Below are positions 11,707 to 22,191 of a DNA stretch of 64,000 nt, in pieces (position 1 is the first letter of the stretch; each line of letters begins with the position of its first letter). Both the position numbers and the translations under genes were made by a program. The notes below the pieces were generated by a model. The model was not told the origin of the DNA. It did no database searches and was given only the letters and a program-made list of their open reading frames with translations. The stretch spans positions 116,827,001 through 116,891,000 of the forward strand of contig JAZBRS010000076.1 of assembly GCA_037176725.1 (NCBI GenBank), in the 5' to 3' direction. This DNA comes from Posidonia oceanica (taxonomy: Eukaryota > Streptophyta > Magnoliopsida > Alismatales > Posidoniaceae).

Positions 11707-11820
11707 GCCTAGAAAGACCGATTTTCGGGCGTGTCGGGGGTGCCTAATACCTTCCCCGCACGTAACAGGAGTCCTTACCCTGTCTTTTGGCCAGCAATGA
11801 CCGTACCGCCCTTATCCTAG
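11707..11820 (+). promoter_or_regulatory. Conserved LTR block with GGTGCCTAA-ACC hairpin (A 5' LTR)
   Basis: This is the best-conserved stretch among all LTR families here. It contains CCTAGAAAGACCGATT, CGTGTCGGGGGTGCC, CTTCCCCGCACG, AGGAGTCCTTACC and CCTTATCCTAG. The centre can fold as CGTG..GGGG..CCCC..CACG. Copies are at 290-394, 4341-4456 and 33729-33842, and on the minus strand at 39349-39475, 44115-44235, 54678-54800, 57655-57765 and 61770-61893. Confidence 0.65.
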
Positions 11821-11953
11821 GCTAGAGTCATCTCATTTGCATGTATTTGCATTTGTTTCCCTTTGCATTGCTTTGCTTTGCATTTATTGCTCGGTTTTGT
11901 GCGTTAATTCACGCATTACCCTGGTTTTCCTCGTCTTCCGTTAATAGACGTGG

Positions 11954-11964
11954 TGGCGACTCTG
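11954..11964 (+). other. PBS-like motif inside the A 5' LTR
   Basis: TGGCGACTCTG is identical to the first 11 bases of the true PBS at 12081-12091 and lies 127 bp upstream of it, inside the LTR. The 3' LTR copy is at 33976-33986. Confidence 0.7.
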
Positions 11965-12080
11965 ATTTGTCTTATCTTTCCCTTTTCTCCTCGATTTTAA
12001 GTGTTTTTCGAGTTGAGCCTCTTCCTCAGATCTCAATCGCCGCTAAATAGTGAGCCTGGTTCCGATCGGGATCGCTACAG

Positions 12081-12099
12081 TGGCGACTCTGCTGGGGAT
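12081..12099 (+). other. Primer-binding site of element A
   Basis: TGGCGACTCTGCTGGGGAT begins two bases after the CA end of the LTR. Its complement ends in AGAGTCGCCA, as expected for the 3' end of a mature tRNA. Tat/Ogre elements are reported to use tRNA-Arg and this sequence fits, but I could not match a specific tRNA. Confidence 0.8.
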
Positions 12100-13410
12100 T
12101 AGACTAGACTCCGGCTTTCGTTCTCGGCTTTTCGCTCGCTTGTTTTGCAGTTTTGTCTGCCTTGTGCGCCTTCTTCGCCTGTTTTGTTCGCTTTCTGTGC
12201 CAACTCCTAGCGAGTCGCTTCGTAGTTACTCTGCTTAGGTTTTGCACCTCTTTTGTCTCGGTTTGCGCTTTCCTTTGTCTGGCTTTGCTCTTTTGCCTGT
12301 TTATTTACTTACTGCCTTCCTTGTGCCTTTATTTCCTTTACAGTCTGCTTACTTCTACCTTACTTTATCTTACTTGCTCATTATGGCTTTAATTCTTGCA
12401 CATTGCATGTCTACATACTTTGTTTGGCTAAAATACATGCTTTTTGGGTGTTGAATGCTTCTTTTACACTCTTGCTATGCCACTACACACGCACATATTA
12501 TGCTCACATGCTTTTTGACTTGATGAGTGTTTCTTTTTCACCATCATATTCACAAACACTTGCACATGCCATGAACATGCCTTTTGTTGTGTTGTATGAT
12601 GGTTGCTTGCCATTTTGACTGATTTTCTTCCCTTTTGCACTTGCCATGCTTAGGATAGTAGAGACTTGTCTGCTTCCCCCATGGTTAACTAAAAAATGCA
12701 AGTAAAAGAAACTTCTAGGGGCAACTAGAGACTACAAACAATCCTTCACCCCCTTTTTGGTTAATAAAATGTGCAAGATAAAAAACTCTAAGCATTTTGC
12801 ATAAGCATCATATAGGGCATGCATTCTTCTCCTCTGAGTCCACCTACTAGTCTGCGAAGGACGGTTCCGGCCTCTTATTCCACTGCTTTGGGCGTGGCAT
12901 AAGTTGGTCGGTCCGTCCCCTCCTTGTCCGGGGGTCGTGTCGGTGTTAGTAGAGGGTACCACCCACGCTTTGGCGGGGTAGAGGCCACTAACGCACCACC
13001 CTGTCATTACCTGAGCTTTGGGCCGGGAGTTAGACAGGGGACCTACTTTTTCTGACCTGAGTCGGTGACCCGTACATCCAGGGATACCCGGAGTAGACAG
13101 CCTTGCTAGGAAACACTAGTTAGGTAAGGGGGGCATACTAGAAAGCATGCATATCATTCATGCCACTTAACTAACTCATTTGCATTCATCTTCTAGTTTC
13201 TAACCCTAATTTCCTTCTGTTGTGTCAGCGTGATCGGTAAGCGAGTTCCCTTTGCCAGAGCTTGAGTACCGACCCTCGTTGATGCCCTTTTGCGACTTAG
13301 TTCGCGACCATTCCCCTTCTGAGCTATCTGCACTTGCGACGATAGCTCCTCTTAGGAAGCATCGCTTGAATACCCGTCGCAGCCCTGTTCTCACACGCTC
13401 TAGGTCAGCA
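12100..13410 (+). other. Untranslated leader of element A
   Basis: This 1.3-kb leader between PBS and gag has no supported ORF. The first two thirds are T-rich, with repeated CACATGC-type phrases. The stretch 12820-13040 is conserved in the leaders of B (about 43395-43640, minus) and E (about 53440-53690, minus). It contains GGTGTTAGT (12942-12950), which can pair with ACTAACGCACC (12987-12997) apart from a one-base bulge, around a GGGT-ACC-ACCC hairpin. This is the obvious place for a packaging or dimerisation signal, though that is inference. Confidence 0.65.
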
Positions 13411-14118
13411 ATGGCCCAGTACGTTAGTGAGCCTTCTTTTACTCCTATCACGGAGGGTGTTTCCGTTCTGGCCCCCCCGGTTGCTCTTTCTGTCCCACTT
13501 GTTCCCCCTCCGACGCTAGGGTTTCCTCCTCTGACGTCTCTAGGTTCTCAGTACACCTCGGGACAGTGGCAAGCCTCCTTTCCTCCGGATCCGGTCGCCG
13601 AGTCTATCTTAACGGCCATTACTCGCGCTCCGGAGACGCCACTGCCCCCTCCGTCCCAGGGATACGTCGCTTTCGACATCCCTTCCACCGTTGCTGCGAC
13701 TTTTTCTGTAGATCCCCTCCTTCCCGGACCATCTGTGTCCGTGCCTCTTGCTTCTCAGCCTCCGCCGGCACTGCACTTCAGCGTCCCCACTGGCGAGACG
13801 CCCGAGGCGCAGTACCAGCACCTGATGGAGCTTGCCCAGAGACTGCAGGGCATGGCTCTATCAGTTCGTCCTCCTTCTATCTCTGTCGTTCCTGAGGTTC
13901 CTCCGAGGCCAGTTCCTGCATTCCTTGCATCGACCTCTACACCTCCGCCTCGACCATCGTCGCAACTGCTCACGGTTCCGACGATGGGGGCTCGTTTACC
14001 GCCTCCTCCTGCACAACACTTGGCACAGCATGCTCCACTTCCTTCTGGTGGTCAACCCTTTGGGTCGGCTGGAGCCCAGTACCTCACTGGCTCGCTGTCT
14101 GGCACCCCGCCTGCATAG
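13411..14118 (+). CDS. gag: N-terminal region of the gag polyprotein, ending at a premature stop
   Basis: I start it at ATGGCCCAG (13411) because B (38734) and E (53141) keep ATGGCC at the matching position with VSEP or ASEP following, and the context has a purine at -3 and G at +4. An in-frame ATG at 13282 is the alternative. The 235 residues are rich in proline, serine and valine (PPSQ, PPTLGFPPL and similar), look disordered and match no domain I know. The frame ends with TAG at 14116 but continues in the same frame into gag. B has no stop at this position. Ogre elements have an unassigned ORF1 before gag, and this may be its counterpart. Product function is unknown. Confidence 0.7.
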   Translation: MAQYVSEPSFTPITEGVSVLAPPVALSVPLVPPPTLGFPPLTSLGSQYTSGQWQASFPPDPVAESILTAITRAPETPLPPPSQGYVAFDIPSTVAATFSVDPLLPGPSVSVPLASQPPPALHFSVPTGETPEAQYQHLMELAQRLQGMALSVRPPSISVVPEVPPRPVPAFLASTSTPPPRPSSQLLTVPTMGARLPPPPAQHLAQHAPLPSGGQPFGSAGAQYLTGSLSGTPPA

Positions 14119-17100
14119 CAACTGGTGCTCCGCCATCCTACCCCTGTCCCAGCACAGCATGGCATTTATTCTTCTCCTCTCCCTCAAGCCCAGCATCCTG
14201 CATACACTCCTGCATACACTATCCCCCAGCACGGATACGCCGGCCATCCCGTTGCTCCACCAGGCGACGCTATGGTAGATCCGGAGGAGCACTTAGGTGC
14301 GACCCATTCGGCGTATGTGCTCGCTACCCCTGCTGATCCCTCTCCTACAGTAGCAATTCCAGACCCCATCAACAACCGGATGGACGTCTTGGAGAAGGCA
14401 CTACGACTAGTGCAGGGTACTGAGCACCAGACCTACCAATTCCGAGACCTCTGTTGCTTTCCAGAGGCGGTACTCCCTCCGAAGTTCAAAATCCCGGACT
14501 TCGAGAAGTATAATGGTAGGGGCTGCCCTGTAGCACACCTGAAGGCGTATTGCGGTGATCTCGCTCAGCTTCAGGCTGACGAGAGGTTGCTGATTCGCTT
14601 GTTCCAGAAGAGTTTGACCGGGCCGGCGCTCAAGTGGTTCACATCACTCGATATGTCAGCCATCAAGACTTGGAACGACCTCAGTCAGGTGTTCCTGGAG
14701 CAATACTCCTTCAACCTTGATCTTGTCCCAAAGAGGGCGGACTTGATCGCCATCAAGCAGAACTCTGGTGAGCCGTTCGGGGAGTACGTCGGCCGCTGGC
14801 GCGCCCTTGCCTCTCAGGTTCGAGATAGACCCTCTGACGAGGAATCTATCGAGATCGTTATCAAAGGGGCGCAGCCGTCTCTTGGAGCTCTGCTTAGCAT
14901 CCAACCAGTCACTACTTTTGCGGCACTCATCAGAGCTGGAGCGCGCGTGGAGAGTTCTTTGCGGAGTGGCAACTTCCCAGCTCTCTCTGCGTTCGCTAAG
15001 CAGGCAGTGATAAGCAGCAACAGTGCCAACAGCAGCACCTCCAACAACAACAACAGCGGCAGCAGCAACAACCGCCCGAAGAGGAAGGATTCGCCGAAAC
15101 CCGCTGTTGCATTCGTCGATTCTCCTGCTGTGCCTGTTCACTTGCCGTCACGGCCTGCCCCAGCTCAGATGGTGTACGCTCCTGCACCTAGGAATCCACG
15201 CACACCGCACATCACAACCACCGCTAGACCGGTCTATCCTGCCGCACCGGTTCAGCAAGGCCCGTACCCGAGGCAAAGAAGACCACCCGCTGAGAGGAGG
15301 AATTTCACCCCACTGGTGGAACCGCTCACGGACATCTTGCCGAAGGTGGCATCGCTCCTGAAGTTCCCGGAGGTTCGTCCGCCGCCAAGCCCTCTGCCGC
15401 ATTGGTTTAGGCCGGACCTCTTCTGCAATTTCCATCGAAGCGTCGGGCATTCGACGGACAATTGCTTCTCCCTGCGGAACGCAATTCAGGACCTGATCGA
15501 ATCGGGAACGATTGTGATCGACACACACGAGGCTTCCACTCAAGCACGCACTCATGCATCTGCATCTCCAGCTGTTCCCCCGCATTCTGGTGTCGTCCGC
15601 CAACCTTTACCGGAGCACTCTTATCCGGGAGGGGCGGGAACCTCAGGCGTCCACTCTGTCTTTCCTTCTGGGCCCGCTACCTCTGTAGTAGACCCTTCCG
15701 ATCTTATCTCTGACCTCTCTGAGCCTTTCCCGGTCAGTCTCTATCTCGCGGCAGTTGCCGGCTCTGAGTCGGGAATCCATTTGATCCGACCGCGTGCCAG
15801 GCCGGAGCGCCCTCGCGCGACTCCCACCGTGCTCCCTCAAGCTCAATCCCCTGTACACCTCTTAGCCAGAGCCCAGCCTAGTTCTCCCATTCACCTTCTA
15901 GGGCGACCTCAACCACACCTTCTAGGCAGACCTCAACCTGCCCCAGCCTTCCCACCCCAACAACCATACCCACTAGATAGACCTCAGCATTCTATAGGCC
16001 CCCCTGTAACCCCTCCTGTGCTCGCAGCACATGCTCCAGTCGTCATTAACTTGACCCTGGACACCCATCGCGTCCCTTACAGCTACACCACAGAAATGTG
16101 TGCGGAAGTAACGCGATCGGGGAGGGTTTACAGGCCCCCAATGTCGGCAACTAGGCCAACTCACCCTAGACCTGTTATGCCCCCACCCTCAAGCCAACCC
16201 ATAGCAGATCCAACCCCAGATCAGCCTGTAGTTAGCCAAATCCCTACCCAGCCTGTAGTAACCCAGCTTCCTTCCACTATCCCCTTAGAACCTGCTAGAA
16301 CCACTCCTTCAGCTGCTAGGAGAGACCAACCTAGAGCAGACCTAACCTCCCAGCTTAAGAAGGTTAAAGCCGACATCTCCATCTGGGATTTGATCCACAC
16401 TTCTGCCGAACATCGCGAGGCCTTTCTTCGTGTGTTCCAGGCTGCTCGTGTGTCCCAGTCCATTGAGCCTTCTGCCTTGGAGAGCATGGTTGGGTTAATC
16501 GCGGAGCCCCAGGTCATCTCTTTTACGAGTGATGAGCTGCCTCCGGCGGGGATTAATCACAACCAGCCCCTATTCGTCACGGTGCAGTTCAAAAACTTTC
16601 ACATTCCCCTAACACTGGTTGATAACGGGTCAGGCCTTAACGTCTGCCCCTTGCGTACAGCAACCAAGCTCGGATTCAAAGCCGAGGATATCACGCCAGC
16701 CGTAAAGGGAATGACTGCTTTTGACAACACTCACCATGACGCTCTAGGGATTCTGATTATCCCTCTGGCTATCGGCCCGGTCGTCTTCGACGTAGAATTC
16801 TATGTCGTCGACTTGAAGCCTAACTTCAATCTTCTGCTTGGGCGCCCTTGGCTTCACAAGCATCAGGTCCTTCCTTCGACCCTCCATCGAATGATAAAGT
16901 ACTGTCGTGGCGATGATGTCATTGTCGTCATGGCGGAGAACTTTGAGAAGGAGCAGATTGAAGCAGTCTCTCCCGTGTCTTCGCAATCCATCCCATTTGA
17001 CCCTGAGACTTCTGAAGCCCTCTATCGCGTTAACCGGTGCGAGCCAGTTAACTTCGTTCCTGATCTTGAACGTGTCAACTCTTTGGCCGTTCACAGCAAC

Positions 17101-19452
17101 CCCTTTCGAATAGTCGAGAATGTATGTCACAGGTGGGGTTACATAAAGGGTACGCCACTCGGGCATCACGGCCAAGGGATCGCGGAGCCGATCGTAGCAG
17201 TGGAGCGAAGGAAGTCTGAAGGCCTTGGCTACGAACCCAAGCTCAACGAAGATCACTGCTTCCAGCTCAAGGACCATGCACCAGCCATTCCTAGAGACCT
17301 CACTAACTTTACCAGTGCAGGAATTCTGGGATCAACCGACTACCAAGCCCCAGCGCCGACAGAGGATTGGGTGTGTGTTGAGGACTACTACTCGGATGAG
17401 GAGCAGTCTGATGCAACAGAGGCAGTCCCAATCAGCTCAGCAGAAACAGTGGTTAGAGCAGAGGCCCCACAGTCAGTTTATTCAGCTCTCCCTCTGGCAG
17501 AAACAGCAGGCAGTTCAGCAGGCCTTGTGGCAAATGCAAGTTCCCATCCTTCAGCAGCCACATCAGCTCCTCAAGAACAGTCAGCAGCAGTGCAGGAGTT
17601 AGAGACACTCCTTCTGGCAGAACCAAGTATGCTACCAGCGGTCACAGCCACACCAGTGCCACTGTCCCCATCTCTGGAGGGGCAGTCTATCAACTCAGTC
17701 AGCAGCGTGGCCCAGCCCGCTCCTTCAGCATCATCTTCAGGAATGCAGCTGGCGCAGTCCGCTTCGCATTCTCCTGACAACCTGCAGCAGCTCTCATGGC
17801 AAGACCCTATGGCGTCAGAGGCTGCGCTCTCTCAGTTACGGCCCGATACAAAAGGCCAACTGAGCACTACACTCTCCGGGCCCTTGAGCCCTCCAAGGAG
17901 CACCCCTGTTTACTCTTCCGTAGTGACCCTGGAAGCTTATCCATTAGCAGCACCGCTGGCCTGTCTATTTGGACCTTCTACATCTGAACTGCCATCAGCA
18001 GACGTGCCCGTGAACCAGATCATGCAGACCCCAAGGGCGGCGATCCATCTTGCAGCCGGGCCAGTGCCGCAGGCCCCCGGCGCCTACTACGTCGACTCCC
18101 CCTCAGACGAGGAAGAAGGAGCGGCGATAGAAGCCCAGGTCGATTCTTGGATGTCCGACTTAGAGCTACTCTATCAAGAACAGATCAAGTCGATAACAGA
18201 AGACCTGGCAGATCACCAAGCTGCAGAAAGGAAAGGAAAAGCCGTAGTCACGGATCCTCCTCTGCAAGAGGACCATGCCTCTATCATGGTCCTAGAAGAC
18301 TCAGCAGCGCCGGACTCCCCTAGACCAGATGAGCTCATCACTCTTCAACCAGAAGGTGGGTCTAGGTGGTTTGTACAACCCATGCCTCACCTGAGCAATA
18401 TATCGAGCGGCAGTAACCAGATTAGCCGCCAGTCTGGCATATCCTCCACAAGCACACTAGAAGACCTAGAGGGAGGAACATCAGCAGTACATGCAGCAGC
18501 AGTAACAGAGCAGAATGCCTCAGCAGTAGAGCAGTCAGCAGCCTCGGCAGCAGAACAGTCAGCAGAGCAGTCAGTAGTATCAGCAGCAGAATCAGCAGAG
18601 CACTCAGCAGAGTCAGTCAGGCCAGAGCAAACAGCAGAAGGAGTTGCTAGGACGGAGGTCGCGCACCGAGGCTACAAGAATACTCGAGTAAGCGTGACCA
18701 TCCTGAAGCGTCACCAGGGCCAAGCAGCGGAACACATACACTCTTTCAACATTGCAAGTCCTTCTTTTGAGAAAGAGATCCTCTCAGAACTTGTTGCTTA
18801 TGGAGAAGAGGACGATACGGGCATGGATGAGACTGACGAACCTTTGCCCGAGTTCCGGCCCTATGACGACGATCCAGAAGGCCCCAACCTCCATGTCGAA
18901 GAAGAAACGGAGGTTGTCAACATCGGCACAGCTGAGGAAGTCAGAGAAGTTTGCATCAGTGCCCAGCTGTCCACCCAGGTTCGAGCAGAATTCATCGCAT
19001 TCCTGAAAGAATATGCGGATGTCTTCGCCTGGAGTTATGAAGATATGGTCGGCCTTGACATAGAGATAGTGGTGCACAATCTGCCCTTAAATCCGGATGC
19101 CAAGCCAGTAAAGCAGAAATTGAGAAGATGGCGACCGCAGTGGCTGCTCATGATCAAAGAAGAGATAATGAAGCAGCTTGGAGTCAACTTTCTGAAGGTC
19201 GTTCTTTATCCTGAATGGCTGGCAAACATTGTACCTGTGCCCAAGAAAGATGGCCGAATCCGGATCTACATCGACTATAGGGACCTGAACAAGGCGAGTC
19301 CCAAGGACGACTTTCCATTGCCCCACATTGACGTCCTAGTCGACAATACAGTGGGCCACAAAATGCTCTCATTCATGGACGGCTTTTCTGGATACAATCA
19401 GATCAAAATGGCAGAAGAGGACATGGAAAAGACCTCATTCATTACCCCTTAG
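14119..19452 (+). pseudogene. gag-pro-pol: gag-protease-RT part of the element A polyprotein
   Basis: One open frame runs from the stop at 14116 to a TAG at 19450. The gag core (about 14460-14990) has FEKYNGRGCP, RLFQKSLTGPALKWF and the EQYSFNLDLVPKRADL helix region; it would form the particle shell. A knuckle of CHHC type, CNFHRSVGHSTDNC (15424-15465), follows. The aspartic protease has LVDNGSGLNV (DNGS at 16621-16632) and LLLGRPWLHKH (about 16828), and would cut the polyprotein. Then comes a 450-residue Ser/Ala/Gln-rich spacer (about 17300-18650) with CAG/GCA runs. RT begins near 19080 (VPKKDGRIRIYIDYRDLNKAS) with the first catalytic Asp at 19378. TAG at 19450 replaces the Trp codon of the TPWGVF motif, which element B still has as TGG, so RT is cut before YVDD. 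Confidence 0.92.
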
Positions 19453-22191
19453 GGAGTCTTCTGCTACCAAGTCATGCCGTTCAGCCTAAAAAATGCTGGT
19501 GCAACCTATCAGAGGGCCATGACTGCATTATTCCACGACCTCATGCACCAAGAAGTGGAGGTCTATGTAGACGATATGATCGCCAAAACCAAAGAGCCCG
19601 AGGATCATCTTGCCTGTCTCAGAAAGCTCTTTGACCGTCTACGGAAGTACAAGCTGCGCTTGAATCCCAAGAAGTGCGTATTCGGGGTGTCTTCTGGCAA
19701 ATTGCTCGGCTACATTGTTAGCCAAATGGGGATTGAGGTGGACCCGTTGAAAGCACAAGCCATCGTGGACATGCCACCCCCTAGAACTGAAAAAGAAGTC
19801 AGAAGTCTACTTGGGCGTTTACAATTTATCAGTCGCTTCATTGCACAACTTACGCCCATCTGCGAACCCATATTCAAGCTCTTAAAGAAGAATGCGCAGA
19901 TTCACTGGAGCGAGGAGTGTCAGGCTGCATTTGCCAAGATCAAGCAGCTGTTGATCAAGCCTCCTGTCCTGGTCCCGCCTACGCCGGGGAGACCTTTGCT
20001 TCTCTACCTTTCTACCACGCAACATTCCATGGGCGCCGTCTTGGGCCAACATGACGAATCTGGTAGGAAGGAGCGCGCCATCTACTACCTGAGCAAGAAA
20101 TTTAATGAATGCGAAGCCAGGTACACAACACTAGAGAAGACTTGCTTGTCACTTGTCTGGGCTGCACAGAAGCTGAGGCACTACATGATGGCATACCCAG
20201 TGCAGCTCTTATGCCGGCATGATCCCATCAAATTCCTCTTTCAGAAGCCGGCCATGGTGGGCAGATGTGCCAAGTGGCAGGTGTTATTGTCTCAGTACGA
20301 CATCACCTTCGTCACACAGAAATCCATGAAGGGTCAAGCAATGGCAGACCATCTTGCCGACCTCCCTCTGCCTGAATACCAACCCCTCCAGACGCAGTTC
20401 CCTGATGAAGACATTCTCTTTGCAATGGAGGACTCTGAGCAGAAAAATCCTGAAGAACCAGAGGAATGGCAGCTCTACTTTGATGGTGCAGTCAACAAGA
20501 AGGGCCGAGGCATAGGCGCAGTGCTGGCCACGCCCCAAGGACAGATGACTCCTTTCGTGAGGAAGCTGACTTTCACCTGCACAAACAACGAAGCAGAATA
20601 CGAAGCATGCATCCTGGGGTTGAAAGTCGCCCTCGAGCATGAGGCGCAGAAGCTGCATGTGCACGGCGATGCCATGCTGGTAATTTCTCAAGTGAACGGC
20701 GAATGGAAGACAAAAGATCCCAAGCTTGTGCCGTATCACGAACACCTGCTGAGGCTGATGAAAGAATTCAAGAGCATCCGCTTCACATACCTGAACAGAG
20801 CAAAGAACGCATATGCAGACGCGCTAGCAACTCTAGCATCCTGGCTCACCATTTCTGAAGACAGCAGTGTGGATGTATCAGTCACTCGCATTGAACAGCC
20901 TGCATACTGCATGAGCATAGAAGAAGCGGATCCCGCAGAGGGGCAGCCCTGGTATCAAGACATAAAATCTTTTCTGGAATCTGGTAGCTTTCCTCCTGAT
21001 ACCACAGCAACAGACAAGAGAACTTTGGCGCGTCTGGCGTCAAAGTATGTGTTAGGGGCCGGGCAGCTGTACAGAAGATCATACAACCAGATGCTACTGC
21101 GCTGCCTGAACAAATCGGAGGCTGACACGCTGAAGCTTCAAGTGCATGCGGGGACCTGTGGCCCGCACATGAACGGCGTCCTCCTGGCCAAGAAGATCAT
21201 GCTTCAAGGATATTTCTGGCAGACCATGGAAGCCGACTGCTGCCGGTTCGTGCGTAGATGCCACAATTGTCAGATCCATGGAAACTTCATCAAGGCCCCT
21301 CCACATCAGCTGTACAACATGTCTTCGCCATGGCCTTTCTCCACCTGGGGGATCGATGTCATCGGCGCCATCCACCCTGCTGCTTCAAATGGTCATCGTT
21401 ACATTCTGGTAGCGATCAATTACTTTACCAAGTGGGTGGAAGCAGCCTCTTACAAGACAGTCACCGCCGCGGCAACAGAAAAATTTATCAGAAACAATAT
21501 TGTTGCCCGATATGGGGTCCCGTACTCTGTCATCTCTGATAACGGCTCAAACTTCATTGCCAAAAGGATCGGAGAATACCTGCAAAGTCTCAGAATCAAG
21601 CACCATCGATCCTCGCCTTATCGGCCTCAGATGAACGGAGCAGTGGAATCTGCAAACAAGAACATTGTCAAGATCCTGAAGAAAATGGCAGAAATCCACA
21701 AGGATTGGCACGACAAGCTCCCGTACGCGCTCTGGGCGTACAGGACATCAATCCGGACCTCTACAGGAGCCACCCCGTACTCTCTGGTGTACGGCATGGA
21801 GGCGGTGTTACCTGTTGAAGTGGAGATCCCCTCTCTGCGGATCCTGTGGGAAGCTGAGTTGGAAGAAGCAGAATGGGTCGAAGACCGCTGCGTCCAATTG
21901 AACTTGATTGATGAGCGCAGATTGCAAGCCATGCACAACGCTCACTGCTATCAGAAGCGGATGGCCAGAGCATTCTTGAAGAAGGTCCAGCCCAGAAGCT
22001 TCCAGCCAGGGGACCTTGTCTTGCGCGCCATTCACTTGCCTGACGGTCGAGGGAAATTCCGACCCAATTGGCGCGGCCCCTTTGTGGTCAAACAGATCTT
22101 TTCAGGAGGCGCTGTAACTCTTGAGGATATGGACCAGGTCGAGCAGTCTGAGCCCGTCAACCTCTGCTATCTCAAAAAGTACTATCAGTAG
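19453..22191 (+). pseudogene. pol: RT C-terminus, dual RNase H and integrase of element A
   Basis: The frame continues unchanged after the TAG at 19450. RT has MPFSLKNAGATYQRAM and the catalytic YVDD (19564-19575). The first RNase H (about 19975-20350) reads LYLSTTQHSMGAVLGQ where active enzymes have a DAS motif, so its first catalytic Asp is lost. A second, archaeal-type RNase H follows (about 20467-20860) with YFDGA (Asp at 20482), NNEAEYEA, HGDAMLVISQ and ADALATLAS, and should be the active one. Integrase has a zinc-binding His-His-Cys-Cys unit (H at 21145, RRCHNC near 21255), the DDE residues in GIDVIG, SDNGSNF and GAVESANK, and a C-terminal WRGPF module. There is no chromodomain. It ends at TAG 22191, with KKYYQ last. 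The 905 codons from ATG 19474 are open. Confidence 0.93.

Larger units (their letters stand above)
6258..12079 (+). mobile_element. 5' LTR of element A
   Basis: It runs from TGTTGACACC to GATCGCTACA, 5822 bp. The zones in order are a C/T- and A-rich start with several AAACCCTA motifs (6300-7650), a strikingly A-rich stretch (6960-7700), a GC-rich stretch with a TATA-like GATATAAG (8155), a long AT-rich stretch repeating GCATTTTAGCCCC-like phrases (9450-10400), a candidate intron (10700-11504), the conserved LTR block (11707-11820), and an internal PBS-like motif (11954). Long open frames in the GC-rich zone occur on both strands and have no recognisable product. Confidence 0.95.

Noticed and set aside
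13832..14278. 148-codon frame overlapping gag
   Set aside because: It is a shadow of gag in another frame with no independent features.
19450..19452. Programmed stop readthrough in pol
   Set aside because: The stop lies inside the RT core at a conserved Trp that B encodes as TGG, not at a domain boundary; a nonsense mutation is simpler.
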